A stretch of 64,000 bases of DNA from Hemibagrus wyckioides (taxonomy: Eukaryota > Chordata > Actinopteri > Siluriformes > Bagridae), in contig NC_080727.1 in NCBI RefSeq assembly GCF_019097595.1, positions 6,329,501 to 6,393,500 of the forward strand, given 5' to 3'. Both the position numbers and the translations under genes were made by a program. Positions 12,354 through 25,739 of this stretch are shown piece after piece. The notes under the pieces are model-generated. The model was not told where the DNA came from and did not search any database. It was given only the letters and a program-made list of their open reading frames with translations. Numbering within the stretch: the first letter of the stretch is position 1; each line of letters starts with the position of its first letter.

Positions 12354-12947
12354 CACTATATGGCCAAAAATATGTAGACACCTGAACCTCAAGTTCTTCA
12401 TTAAACTGTTGCCACGAAAATGGAAGAACCCAATTTTCTAGAATGTTTCGAAGATCTCCCTTCACTGAAACTAAGGAGCACAAGTACAGTATGTTCCAGC
12501 ATGACAGTGCCCTTTATGATTTCCCTAGAATGGAGTAGAGGAACTTAAGTGGCCCCTGAACACCTTTGGGATGAACTGCAATGCCGATATCAGCTTAATA
12601 TTCTTGTCGCTGAATGAGAACAAATCCCCAAATCTGGAGGAGAGGATATTATAACATTTGGAATATTAGGGGCTCAGATGGTTGAGGCTCTGGGTTGTTG
12701 ATCGGAAGGTGAGGGTTCAAGCCCCAGCAGTGCCCAGCTGCTACTGGTGGGCAATTGAGCAAGACCCTTAACTCTGTCTGCTTCAGGGGCGCTGCATTAT
12801 AGCTGCCCCTGCGCTCTGACCCCGACTTCCTTAGCTGGGATATGTGAAGAAAAGAATTTCATTGTGCTGTGATGTATGTGTGGGATGTTCAAAACGCATG
12901 TATAGATGTGATGGTCAGTTGTCCACAAACATTTGGCCATGCAGTGT
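12354..12947 (+). mobile_element. Tc1-like element, family C, split by a SINE
   Basis: Inverted ends tatatggccaaaaatatgt and acaaacatttggccatgca bound the element. Decayed transposase remains include the piece reading cacctttgggatgaactgca, the catalytic-Glu region. The body is interrupted at about 12669-12880 by a tRNA-derived SINE. The order of events is therefore DNA transposon first, SINE second. Confidence 0.78.
12669..12880 (+). mobile_element. tRNA-derived SINE nested in the family C transposon
   Basis: An A-box-like ggctcagatggttgagg and a B-box-like gggttcaagccccag mark a tRNA-type head. The body ends with gaaaagaatttcattgtgct. The same family is present on the minus strand at 42126-42345 and in part at 43874-43985 and 63285-63470. 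Confidence 0.75.
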
Positions 12948-15551
12948 TATAAACATTCCAAGACTGAAGTAATTAAAGCGTAAGATTCTCCAGGATCTAA
13001 TGCAGTTAATTTCTCTGCATCTCACTCATTTTTAAACACAGCAGTTCGCCTAAAGCTCAAGAATCTTATCTCCTGGCCTCAATATATTATCTCCTGGCCT
13101 CAACACTGTATATTAAATTTTTAATAACATCTTATTAAAAAGCAACCACCATGTCACCTCAGCTGCGCCTTACAGTAATTCTGAATGTACGTAGATGGAT
13201 TCTTACTTGTCACGCTGTACAGGATGGATAAAGCCTTGGTCGAATTTTATAATAATAATGATAATGTGTTCCCCGTGTCAGATTATAGGACAACCCGTGA
13301 GTGAAGAAAATGATTACGTTCTGCTTAGGTCATCAATCTTGATCGGCGTGTAAACAGAACTAACCTACAGGTAGAATAGTAGAATAAAACTAATTTTAAA
13401 AGCAGAAGAAGATGAGTTTGGGGCAGGGAAAAAAGAACATGGAATTCCCATTCCTCCAAGTGAGCTTGCGTGATATTGCATTAATTAATGTATATGTTTC
13501 ACCATTAATTAACCAGTATTTGTAGCTGCTCCATGTGTTTCGTGTCATCCATCTAGCGCCAGCCAAAGTCAGTGACAGTGACACTACATACACATGAGTG
13601 GGCGCTTCACATCTCAACTCACAAAGAACGAATTCTCTTACAATGTAAAATTTTTGTCTGACAGCAAAAGATTTATTGAGGCTTCTGTGAAGTTTTCCTT
13701 AGCGAAGTTTCCTCCTTGGTTGCCTTCTGCCAAATCACTTAGTGTGACTCAGTAACTCAGGTCTTTCTGAATCGAACACACCACCGGCGTACAGGCTGTT
13801 GGTTTCACTTTAGCTCAGCGCTGAGGGGTGAAGTAGCTGATGGTCTCTACAGCATGTGTGTGACAGACTGTTCCCAGGAGAGAGTGAGGAACAGCTGCGT
13901 ACCAGGACACAGGTGGATGGTTCCGCCACCTCACTGCTCCATCAGCATTCGCAAATAACGCCTGAGGGAAAACGGGCAGAGGAGAGAGCTGGAAAACAAA
14001 CAGACACAGAGCTAATGGGATGGCTTTAGGGGGAAAAAAATGACTGCTCTGATGCTGATCAGTGTCAGTCCCCACCTGCTTTCTCTCTACCCTTCTCTCT
14101 GTGTTGTTGTTTTTTTTTTGGCTGGTTTATCCTTGATTTTTTGCACTCTTTTACTCCCAGGCTCAAAGGTAAGGAGGCTGTGATGGATGCGATTGAAGGA
14201 ATGGAGGGAGGACACCATGGAGAGAAGCACTGTATCGGTTAAATGAGTGGGGGAGTGATGAGACAGGGATGATGGAAGCTGTGGGTGATAGGGAGGACAG
14301 GAGGAAAAAGCCACCAGTAGGGATTTGACAGGAGACATTGATAGTTGTTTTCAAATGTTTCCTGGATTAGATCTAGACTCAGCATGTTGCCTAGATAATA
14401 GTGAAAGAAAATGACATTGTGGTCATGTCACAACCTTAGCACATCTAATGTCATCTAGTACTTGTTCTTGTTCTTGTAGAGCTTAAATAGAAAATGAGTA
14501 TGTTGCGTTTGTTCATCCTGGATGATGATTGGACCTGATAAAACCAAGTAGGTTTGAAGTTTGTGGGTTTTATGTTTCACTATCAGACCAAAAACACCGG
14601 CAAACGTAATTACGTTTACGTGATTAACTCATCTTTGGGATGTGTCGCAACTCAAGGCTGTGGTGAGTTAAACACAGACACAGAGGACGCATGACTAGTG
14701 GGGAAAAGGTGCTCTTTTATTTAGTTCAGTGGAGGCGAGGGTGTAAGAAGCAGGGGCATCATAGTCAGGCTTGGGGCACGGCGAGCAGAGGTGACGTGTC
14801 GTGGCAATTTGCCGTCTGGGAGCAGTCTCGCTGTGAGTCATTGATAGGGAGTGTGGTCTTCGGTGCTGTCATGAGTCTCTGCAGGAGAGAGAGAGAAATG
14901 GGTCAAGATCAAACTTGCTCACCTTGCTGTGTCAACTCTGTCCATTTTTAATAACCTTTCTTCTCAAGGAAGGTGAGGAGCCACTGCCGCCATCAGTGGA
15001 GACTAGCTGTGTGCAGTTTTGCTGCCCAACAATGTGACCATGAGCTATCCTCAGCAAGTGGCGCAGTCCATTCATCAGTAACAGAAGTAGTGTTTAGAGC
15101 CAATAGTGCAAGGGCTGTAGGCCTGCTATTACTGATAAAAAAAAAAACTTACATCACTTACAGTATAGAGCTACCCAAATGCATATTTAAAGAAGGTACA
15201 GGAAAGTCTTCATGAATAAAGCAGCAGTTATTAGGTAATCTTCAGCATCCAGGTTAGATTATTCCATGAGCAAGGAGAGCAAAACCTGTTTGTGGTAAGT
15301 GCGAATCTGGTCTCATTTTACAGCTCACAGTAGAACAGCACTGAAACAGATGAGCAAGAGCCCCCCCCCAGCTGCCTAGTGGCTACCATAAAACCCTGTA
15401 CATACAGACACTCCAGTTTCTACCTTAGAAAGGTTATTTGTTATTTGGCAGGATTGGCAGGTCAGGTTCTCTGTAGGGATGCACTACATGAAGAAGAAAA
15501 ACAGCACACACAAGCAGCATCCTCTTCACACCTGCCTGTCTGTCTGGCCTC

Positions 15552-15560
15552 AGAGAGAGC

Positions 15561-15593
<33 letters not shown>

Positions 15594-15597
15594 CGAG
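15552..15597 (+). repeat. (GA)n microsatellite
   Basis: GA run with a few interruptions. Confidence 0.93.
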
Positions 15598-15819
15598 CAC
15601 TGAGGATAGGGGATTGGTCTGGGGGCGGGGCCTGGAGTGGTGGTGGTGGGATTTATCTCCTATAGCCAGAGGAGAATGCGCTTTTAAAATGACATCCTGC
15701 ACAATCTGTCATCTGATATTCTTCGGCCCTGTTTTGGTCGGCTTTGATGAAATGCTGTCGGATTTTTAGTTAATTAAATGGGATTAGATGCAGGCCTAGG
15801 ATGCAAGCTGTTCATTTCT

Positions 15820-15822
<3 letters not shown>

Positions 15823-15902
<80 letters not shown>
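15823..15902 (+). repeat. (TC)n microsatellite, 80 bp
   Basis: TC run with one ccctctt interruption. A long polypyrimidine tract but no exon follows it. Confidence 0.96.
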
Positions 15903-15904
<2 letters not shown>

Positions 15905-18900
15905 AGAGGTAATAGCTCTGCAGATCTGCTTGAGGTGCTGCTCCAGGGCAGAGCGGAGTGGTCACCTGACATGAAAGAGAGCAGAATAATGTATTGTCTG
16001 TTAAGCAGCTTAACCCCCTCACAGACAGACAGAAATAATGCTTATTCATTTCAATCACTGGACTAGATTTGTCTCCTAAACATCACTAGTCAAAGCATTT
16101 ATTTATATAGACAGGGTAGTTATGTTGAAGCAAAAAAAAAAGGAAAAACTAATTTACATGCATTGCCATGCATGCACAAAATAACTTTAAAATGATGCGT
16201 ATAATGTAGATTTGTTATTTGGTATACTTTGGACAAATGGAGAGCAGGAAGAAGAGTGACTATAAAAAGGGTTCAGTTGTTTACTCGGGTCAGTGATGAC
16301 TGTAGACAGGCTGTTGTGACGTACACCGTGTCCTTTTCTCTCTCGTACCTGCCCTTCTCCTATAAATAATATCCTCTCTTTCTGACACCGCACTTGGCGC
16401 TACGTGGAGAATACGGCTTCAAACCCACTTCACCGCTAGGTTTATTGATCCTCATGACACTTTTCATCCATCTGTCCATCTGTCCATCCATCCAGCTATG
16501 CATAAGCAGGACTGTCAACACCAAGTCTCAGTAATTACAGCCTGGAAGCTTCTGGGTATAGGAAAACAGTGGGTGAGAATACAGTTGGGGTGAAAGCTAA
16601 TTTAAAGTGTTGTCCATTAGAAATCTCATTCTCTCTGATGAAACACAGAGAGGTACAGCATCGAGACATTTCTATGATAAGGTCAATTCCACGGCTCGGT
16701 CCCGAACCTTTCGGTTTTCTGAACTCCAGCTACCCCCTGATCACACTTCTTGATTATTTAGAGCTGCAGGAGCAATGCAGAGGTGGTTTCTAACAGTAGC
16801 AGATTACACAGCTAAAGGTTTTTCACATCAAGTCAATGGTGAGGACATCTGATCATACATTATGACTAAAGCTGCATCATGATTGTTAGCTATGTACCCA
16901 GCTGTCATGAAGCATGGTCAGTTTTGTGTAAAACAAGGGTCAGTATTGTGTGTCGCTTGCACATGAAGCAAAAAAGCAACCTCAAGAGTCGGCTATTAAT
17001 AACGTTTTATACCAAGTTTCTTTCTTCTCGGTGCATGACCTACTTATATTATATAATAAGTTGCTGCTTTTGCTTGATTAAAGCAGCGCCAAGTGATTGC
17101 TATAAATGTAAACATTTAGCACATTGAACATGAGTGGTACATGAGAGGTTTGTTATATTTTCTACGCTTGCATGGCCAGACTCTAATAAGAGTTTATGTC
17201 TACCTACACCAGTATGTGGAAAAATAAATTCATTTTAAGATTCATTTTTCGTTAAACAAATCTACAAGCCCTGTTACATTGAAATGCTAGCTGTATTGTA
17301 GACTATTCAAATGATGCTAAAAGAATGATAAATTTATGTTAAAAAAGCGTTCGTGAAGTCTTGCCTATCAATATGGGCGTGTACATACATCCTACTGACT
17401 CAGCCCCTTATAGATGACATTAAATTTCATTACAAGGATGATGTCTTTCCACTGATGTCTAAATTTAAGGCTTTTAAAAACGTTTTTTTCTTTAAACCTA
17501 ATCACTCATTTTGACTAGACAGATTAAGCTATTGGACAAATATAAGTAGGTTACTTGAAATAGTCAAGTACCACAGACTCTTTTAACTATAGCAATTTTC
17601 CAAGGAACTAAAACCAGCACTTTTGAGAGATGATGTGATGGGCAATTCAAAGTAATCAAAATACAAGATGACTTTAACCACAACCATGCATGCTGTCTGT
17701 GGTAATCAGGGACAAGGGGGCTAAAAAAAAAAAAGTGGACTGTAATTGGACTCTTAAGCGTCAAAGCTACAAATCCTCCGAAAACTCGTGTAATGGAATG
17801 AAATTTATTGTAATGATATTCTCTCCACCTTTGTCGTTAATGATATATTGTAGTGGACGGATGACATTTTATCAGTTGATATCAGGTGCTGTCTATAGCC
17901 CGAGGAATGTAGAGCGAAATCTCCGGTCACCCGAAGTCAATGTGGTCATCAGCTTTACACGACCCTCTCGCTGTCCCGTGCTGTTATAAAGCACCAGTGG
18001 TTTCTATAATTGATTACACAGGGCCATGAAGGCCGCATGATGACCTCAACACAAATTACGCTCCTACATTGCTACACAGAGCCTGTCGTACAAAGCATAT
18101 TTATGGCCCTTCTATACACCGAGCATCATTCACTGTCTTCTCATATGCTCTTTATGTAATGAGTTCACCTCGGATGCTCGGGGTCTAATTATCTTCATTG
18201 GTTGGCAGCCTATTAAATAGCCTGTTAAGTGCCAGGCATGTTGTGTTCTTTGGCTGACTCAGCACCGAACTGACTATACACAGGATCGTACCCTGACCTC
18301 AGTTATTTCCTGTTATTTCTGTGAAGTGGAGAAAAAAAAAAAGGTTGTAAAGAACATTGCGGTCTCCAGACTCCCGGGCTCTCGTCGGTAATATGTGAAG
18401 AGAGATGGAAAAATAGGATCTAAACAGGTATTGATTCATTTGGCTGGAGGTGCTGGAAGGGCCAGTGGTTTGCTGGTCCACACTTTGTAGTTATAGCAAC
18501 ATGCTGCTGGTTTCCAAGCAGTGACGAAATTGAGCTCTTGTTTTAGTGCTGCCATTTTAAGTGGATTGCTGATGTTGCTCTGTTGCTACACTTAACGGAC
18601 GAACCAAGTGTGCCATTTGTGGCCACTGCTGGACAGCCATTACACTCAGACATGTGTTTTTGTGAAAGTTTCATCTTATATGCCATGTCAATGTGCAATT
18701 TTTTTCCTGCCATCACACCCGATTTCCTTCTCTCTGGGGGGCCATGAAGACTTTATACATTTGACTTTATGCATATTTGCAGATGTGTTATACTTTTTTA
18801 AAGGTTAGTATGGGTGAGTGGTGGGTGTAGAAGCGACAGATGGGACAGTAGACACAAAACAGACATGATACTTGCCATGGTGGACTTGGACAGATTGAAT

Positions 18901-21291
18901 GCGAATATAGAGATATAATTAGAATCTAACATAAGTGTCACACAGAAACCTGAGTGCTACAGTGGAACATCAGAGAAGATGCCTGATAACATTTGATCAT
19001 TTTTTTTTAGTAAGGATGGGAAAAATACTCTTAAACTTAATTACAGGACTTGAGTAAAAGCAGTTAAGTGTACTTTAAAAAATATCTACAATTAAAAATC
19101 CATCAAAAAGGAACAAATTAATTTTCTTTTGTTTGAATGTAAGACAGATTACTCAGACAGATGTTGAATTTAGCTTGATAATATTTAATAACTCTGTTAG
19201 AATGAATACTAAGCTGGTATTAACAAAAAATTACAGTAGCAAAATGATAAAGTTTAGAGCAAAATTTTTACAGCATTCTTCATGAGATTTTTGGGTTTTT
19301 TTTTTTTACCTCCCTGGTTTGGTCATTTGCCAATTCCCACCACCATCTAGTGCCAGACATCACATCTTTGCCTTCAAACTGCTGCAACATGCTCGGAGGC
19401 AGACATTAACTGCCCTCTTCTACATACAGGAGCTCACAGATCAGCTAGTGTAGCTGTGATTGACAGAAGAGAGTTCAATAACACCGAATTTTTATTTTTA
19501 AGATTGCTTTTGTAGGTCCGTTTGAATAAAATGATGTTTTTGCTCTGGTAAATGTACTTTAGTAAAAGTACACATATTTCAGTAATACTCTGTACAAATC
19601 ATCTAAAACAGTACAGTAGTGAAGTAGGAATACAGCGTAATATTTTCCAGCCTTTGGATTTCAGAGGCCGTCTGCGAGGAGGAACCGATAAATGCGACAC
19701 AGAATTTTGTTCTGTGATGAAAGATAATTGCCAGTATCTCCAATTATAATTTTTTAGCTTAACTTCAGAGAGCAACATTTATAGCTTGGAATAAGTGAAA
19801 TGTATTATAATGTGGAAGCATGTTTACATGGGGATGTGTGGTCTGTGGCTGGTGACCCTGCCAGAACAAGTCAAGTGGACCGCAGGCATGAGGGAGAGAG
19901 AAGATGCAAAGGGACACGAGAGGCTTTTAGCGAATGTGTTAGTGGAGAAAGAGAGGCTGCAGCCACTTTCAGTAGATAGGACAAGAAGTCCGTCAACCTA
20001 CCATTACGTTGGTCTGGGTGATGTTCCCTATTTGTTTTGACAGCTCTCAACTTAAGTATACACAGTTGCTAGCAATAATGGCTATTGGACAGTGTGTACA
20101 GCCATCTCTGTGTACCGTCTCTGTGTACTGCAATGTCTTTATGATTTAAGTAGACAACTTTGCTCTAGTCAAGCTGCTTTATGCATCACCACCATCATCC
20201 ATGGGTACAGGACATCGACTCTTCAGAATGCAGAACGCAGCAAAATCCAGATTCTAATGGATAAATCCATTAGATGTCTTGTCTATTATCCTTGGATAAA
20301 TCTAGATCCTCAGGGTTTCTGCCAGAGTTCTGTGATGGACTTTTATTAAACTAATATTAGATCAGCGCACTTATGTGCTTTAGTGTACAGAAAGTGCTTC
20401 AAGCATGCCGAGGTCAGGATTGACAGAAAATATAGTGGCAATGATCCAGTGTCCCTGCTGGATCTGTTGTAGAGGAAGGTTTAAGCCAGCAGTGCAGAAA
20501 CCTGTAAAGGAATATGACATGAAGTGACCCAGACTGCAGGTATTGTGTGTGGTAGCGATGACTAAAGACCGAGTGCATGCTACACAAATTTTTAATATCT
20601 CAAAATCACCGAGTTTACACTTTAATCACTTGGTGGTTGTAGGGGTGTGCACTGTACATGAGTACAATGGTTACACTACACAGTCTTTGATTTTGTATGA
20701 AAACAGTTGGTTGGGTAAATGCAGGCATCATGCATGGTCTGTTCAGCAAAGAGAACTGAAGGGTACACTGGGAAAACTCTTGTTTTTAAATTGTGCAGCG
20801 CTAGGCATCCTGCCATCTTTGTTTTTATTCTCTTTACACAAATTTGGGTTTGACCTGCTAAGTAATTTCTTAGCTTTATCTTTTCCTCTCACTCTCCGAC
20901 ATAAGTAGATGGATTATAAACTGGATTCATTACAGAAGATCTATTTTACTTCCTCTCGGATTCTCATTGGCTGTTTGCTCATCGCTCTTGGTGCTGCTAG
21001 TCACAAAGGGTTCATGCAACTCAATTCATTCTCAGAACATCAGACATTGTGGGCGCTCACGGCGAGCATTCATCATGCTGTTGCTTGGTTGGAGGTAAAC
21101 AGTAAGCCTCGAAATGAGCAAATCAGTAAATTATATTGTGCGCAATAGGCTTTAATCTGTTAAGCAAGGTCTGTCTTTACATAAGATGATTTAGGTATGG
21201 CTATTGGCTGGGATGGAAGTATATTGCAGCTGGGAGAAGCGAAGTATGCATTTGTGAAGCTATGCCAACATTCAAAATCTCTCATCCTCTC

Positions 21292-21317
21292 GCTCTCTCT
21301 CTCTCTCTCTCTCTCTT
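21292..21317 (+). repeat. (CT)n microsatellite
   Basis: Dinucleotide run. Confidence 0.93.
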
Positions 21318-21833
21318 TGGGAAATGGAAATGGGAAATTGATGCCATTATTCTTCTGAGTCTGATTGAGAGCTGCATGTGTGTGTATTTCTTGATATAAA
21401 TTGATCTACCCTTTTGCCCCCAGACTATACAACTGCTCTGTCGACCATTGTATATAATTGTCACTTTGTATATGGCCTCCAGGTGGCTCATAGAGAAACG
21501 ATGGATGCCTGGAGGGCAGTTGTCAGCCCCTGGCTGTGCCATTGTTCAAAATTTACTTCAATGAGGTACAATTTGTTCAGCTTTGGTCCAGGAATATAAC
21601 TAGTGATTTAGGTTCACTTAGATCAGAGAGTTTTTTTGTTTTTGTTTTTTTTTTGCTTCATCTGGTATGGCACTGGACACTTTGGATATTTTGGATATTT
21701 TGGCTCAGCCCACTCTGACATCAGCACTGTAGTCACTGAAAATAAATGATTTTTTTTTATTTTTGTTATAATTAAAATAACAGCATTTACATTTAAGGTT
21801 CCTGAGTGGCCCAAATGTTCATAGAGATGAAGT

Positions 21834-22360
21834 TTGATTTGATTTGATTTGTTAGATACTTTACTGATCCCGAAGGAAATTCCAGATAACCAGCAGCAAT
21901 ACAGACAGTAACACAAAGGCAGGTTGTAGATTGCACACTGTAAATCTTACATATAGTCAGTATACACAGGGTAATGCGATAACTGACCAGAAGTTACTAG
22001 TGCAATGCTAAGAACAAAAACTACAAGATATATAAGAAGCATATAAATAAAGCGTATGAATCACGTGGGGAAGGGGGAAAAAAAGTGCAATTTTATATGT
22101 AACATGATATGTAGCATGAAAGTGACAATGAAATTGAGTCTGTTTGTAATGGCAAGATATGCAATAGTGAGAGTAACTGAGCAGACCCTGAATCTAACGG
22201 ATGAGAGAGTTATACATGTAACACCGTGATGTATATAGCAGACGAGCCTTAGCCTAGATCTCCCAGTCCACATTACCATGTCCCTGTAGAGAGGTGGTGA
22301 AGAGCCGAATGGCTCTGGGAACAAAGATAGCATATGTATTACAAAACATATTTAACTGTC
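21834..22360 (-). mobile_element. non-LTR retrotransposon 3' end
   Basis: On the minus strand the sequence ends ttccttcgggatcagtaaag, then tatctaac and an (AAATC)n tail, the usual 3' end of a teleost LINE group. Upstream on the same strand, a decayed frame reading SLFPEPFGSS resembles the reverse-transcriptase C-terminal tail. A Rex1/Babar-type origin is possible but not shown. It is 5'-truncated. Confidence 0.6.
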
Positions 22361-22983
22361 TTGTGAATTCATATGAGGAAGCGTGTGTTAGCTTTCAAGG
22401 GTTCGATTACACCAAACCAGGGCGCGGTCCGCGTCAGGTAGAAGCTATCTAATATCTTCACTTCCTGCCAAGGAATAGGATCGGCTAATCTTGGCATGTT
22501 TCTTCCTTCACGTTTGGTGAAGGGAAAGTGTTTTGTAGAAAAGACAGTATTCTTTGTTGATATAAAAAACCAGACTATATGTTAGTCCTGACCATGCTCA
22601 GGCAGTGTTTCTAACCATTTGAGGTTTGAACCTTATACAATAAACCTTTAACTTTATAAACCTTATATAGAATTGTGCAGCGGTTCCATATAACACAGTT
22701 ATGTTACAGGTACTAAACGTAGGTCTGATCACATGTGCATGAACCTCTGCATCTCTGACATGTAATCGAATTCGCCTGGTGTTAGCCGGACCTGTGATTT
22801 GATTCTTGGTGTTAGAGGACATGTCCTTATATGAAGTTCAAGCATGATTTCCTTCCCCTGCTCCTACACACAGTGTCTCGGCTCCAGTGGGCCGACCATA
22901 ATTGGGTCTCTGTTGTAAAGGCTATGAGTGACATTGACCAGCCTCTAACGAAGTGATCCGGACAGCAGTCTTGCCTTTTTGTT

Positions 22984-23009
22984 TGTGTGTGTGTGTGTGT
23001 GTGTGTGTG
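22984..23009 (+). repeat. (GT)n microsatellite
   Basis: Dinucleotide run. Confidence 0.94.
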
Positions 23010-23920
23010 AATCCCCACAAAGTAGGGGACAAGAGGACGAGTCTGCAGTGCTAGCAATTTGTAAAGCCTTCAGGACGGAGGAGTTTTCTAGCAGTAACAT
23101 GACAAGTCTTTCATCCAATAATAAATAACATGTAATTTAAATTGCTGTGGAATAAAACACTTTATTATAGTTCTAGTAAAATAGTGAAATAATCAACATG
23201 GGGATGGTAAGAAAAATGCTAAAAAATTGGAGCTGTCTGAAATGACAGGCGATATGATTGACAGTGAAATAGGAATGCCTCCCTGTCCTGATTTGTTAGA
23301 TATCGATGGCCCACATCATTTGTTTTTCTTCGTTTATAGACCCTGAGGCACCACTGAGACCAAATTTATCTGCAGAGGAGATATTTTATTGGCAGCTGCC
23401 AAAATAAGAGGACACCATCGCCATATATTACAAAAAAGAGAGTTGTGAGTAAAAAATTAGCAGACTCCATCTTTACCACATTTACCTACAGGTTAAAATT
23501 GTTCACATCATGTTTTAACAGACTGCTGGAGAGTGAGCAGGATGACAAGCAAGGATAAAGAGGGATAAAAATGGTGTACTTCTTTTTTCTTATTCTTTCT
23601 TGTCTTCCTGCTGTTTTTAGAATTTATGAATATATAAATAATATAGTTTCAAAGCCACTTTATTGAGTCTGCAATGTTTATAGATTGCAACAGTATTCCA
23701 GCCGATTCATACATCAATCCGTCTGTCCGTCAAACAGTTTGGAGATCGGCCAACCTTTACATATTTTGCGTAGGAGTGCTGTATTTTAACATCAGAGTAG
23801 ACTGCAATGAGATCTAACTCAAAAACACAGCAAAAAAGAAAGCCTTTGTTTTTCTTTTCTTTTTTATTTCTTCCAAATTGACAGATCATCACTATATGCT
23901 AGAATATAGTTAAAATATAT

Positions 23921-24336
23921 GTGTCCCAAAAGTTTTGGGACACCCCTCCAAATCATTTTAGGTGCATTTCAGAATACAGGTGTTGTTTTTCAGGGGTTGG
24001 GCTCGGCCCCTTAGTTACAGTGTAGGGAACACTTAATGCTTCAGGATACCAAGACATTTTAGACAATTTCATGCTCCCAACTTTGTGGGAACAGTTTGGA
24101 GATGGCACCTTCCTGTTCCAACATGACTGCACACCAGTGCACAAAGCAAGGTCCATAAAGACATGGATGAGCGAGAGACAGGAACGGGCCATCCCCAAAC
24201 TGTTCCCAGAAAGTTGCACAAAGCATGAAACTGTCCAAAATGTCTTGGTATGCTGAAGCATTAAGAGTTCCTTTCACTGGAACTAAGGGGCCAAGCCCAA
24301 CCCCTGAAAAACAACAATGATTTGGAGGGGTGTCCC
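23921..24336. mobile_element. fold-back Tc1-like element, family B
   Basis: Two fragments of the same transposase region lie head to head: about 23939-24120 in one direction and 24181-24336 in the other, with a spacer of about 60 bp. The left end carries the family's gttttgggacacccctccaa, and the right end carries ttggaggggtgtccct. The spacer includes FQHDCTPVHKARSIKTWMSE on the plus strand, with the Asp of the second catalytic region. Neither half can encode a transposase. Confidence 0.8.
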
Positions 24337-24364
24337 TAATATCAACTGACCTCATGGAAACTGC

Positions 24365-24722
24365 TCCTTCAAACTGTTGCCAAAAAATTAGATTTTTTTG
24401 TATGCTATAACAGCACTGGAACTAATAAGACCCAAACATCTTTCCCGTTGCACAAGGGTCCTTGATGGGACGGTTTGCAAAGGTTGCAGTGGAAGAAGTC
24501 TGCACCTGAACACCTTTGGGATGAACTGCACACAAGTCCTCCATCACTGCCTTATCTCATTAATATTCATGGCTGAATAGTCAAATCCCTACATTATACT
24601 TCATAATCTAATGGAAAGCCTTCCCAGAACAGTGGGGCTATTATAACAGCACAGAGGCGGATATATTCAAGCGCATATGGGTTTGACGGTCAGGTGTCCA
24701 CAAACTTTTGGCCATGTAGAGT
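24365..24722 (+). mobile_element. Tc1-like element, family C, 5'-damaged
   Basis: It shares with 12354-12947 the segments aaactgttgccaaaaaatta, cacctttgggatgaactgca, ccttcccagaacagtgggg and the end ccacaaacttttggccatgt. The left inverted end is missing, having been replaced by or fused to the fold-back element next to it. Confidence 0.7.
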
Positions 24723-25108
24723 ATATGCACATTACAGTTTTTACCTTGAAATGTGATTTGGAAAAAAGGAATATATTGCAAATGGACTGCAATTTTACCC
24801 CCAGGACTATGATTTATTCCTCTTCAGGGCTGGCAGGTCTGAATATGTTCAACAAGAAGCCTTAAACGTGGTATTTAAATCAAATAATTGAAGCCTGTCC
24901 AGGTGACTTTGGAGAAGGAAAGACATTTGTAAGTTTCTTTTCAAGCTGAAGTGCTCTTTAAAAATTGTTTCAAAGGAGCGCCGCTTTGAAGAAGACACTT
25001 TGTTCTTGATATTTTCTGTGATATGACTGAAAATGGACAAATGGTGGGTCAGTGAATACAGGGAGTGAATGTGGAATTGTAATGATTCACTTCACAGTTT
25101 TGTTAAAG

Positions 25109-25628
25109 TACACCGATCAGGCATAACATTATGACCACCTGAGTAATATTGTGTTGGCCCCCCTTTTGCTGCCAAAACAGCCGTGATCCATCGAGGCATG
25201 GACTCCCAGTAGATCCCTGAAGGTGTGCTGTGGTATCTGGCACCAAGATGTTAGCAGCAGATCTTTTAAGTCCTCTCAGATGGAGGTCCCATCTTACAAC
25301 TTACAGGACTTAAAGGATACTTACTGGACTTGAAGGTCTAACAGGACTTAAAGGACACTATTGATAGATATTGACCACTGCAGACCGGGAACACCCCACA
25401 AGAGCAGCAGTTTTGGAGATGCTCTGATCCAGTCGTCTAGCCATCACAATTTGGCCCTTGTCAAACTTGCACAAATCCTTTTCCTGCTTCTAACACATCG
25501 ACTTTGAGGACAAAATGTTCACTTGCTGCCTAATATATCCCACCCACTAACAGGTGCCATGATGAGGAGATAAACAGTGTTATTCACTTCGCCGGTCAGT
25601 GCTCATAATGTTATGGCTGGTCGGTGTA
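25109..25628 (-). mobile_element. Tc1-like element, family A copy 4 (internally rearranged)
   Basis: TA-flanked ends with caccgatcaggcataacatt and its complement bound 520 bp. The minus strand keeps both ends of the transposase coding region but the middle is deleted. At 25261-25368 a short piece that reads one way in copy 3 is present again in inverted order, followed by two further partial repeats of the motif aggacttaaagga. Confidence 0.88.
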
Positions 25629-25739
25629 CACTATTAATGTTGTTCAGTATCAGTACTCAACAATACAGTACCAATACAATGCTGCACTAGATACACAAGA
25701 ACTGAGGCATAAGCGCAAATAGTTGTTTGAAGCCTGACT

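Noticed and set aside
12669..12740. tRNA gene suggested by A- and B-box-like motifs
   Set aside because: The boxes belong to a SINE head. No cloverleaf with paired acceptor arms could be drawn, and the body and tail match other SINE copies in the window.
15819..16058. Arg/Glu-rich open frame on the minus strand
   Set aside because: It results from the (TC)n microsatellite. The same applies to RERERE-type frames at 10913-11209, 15379-15603 and 29034-29378.
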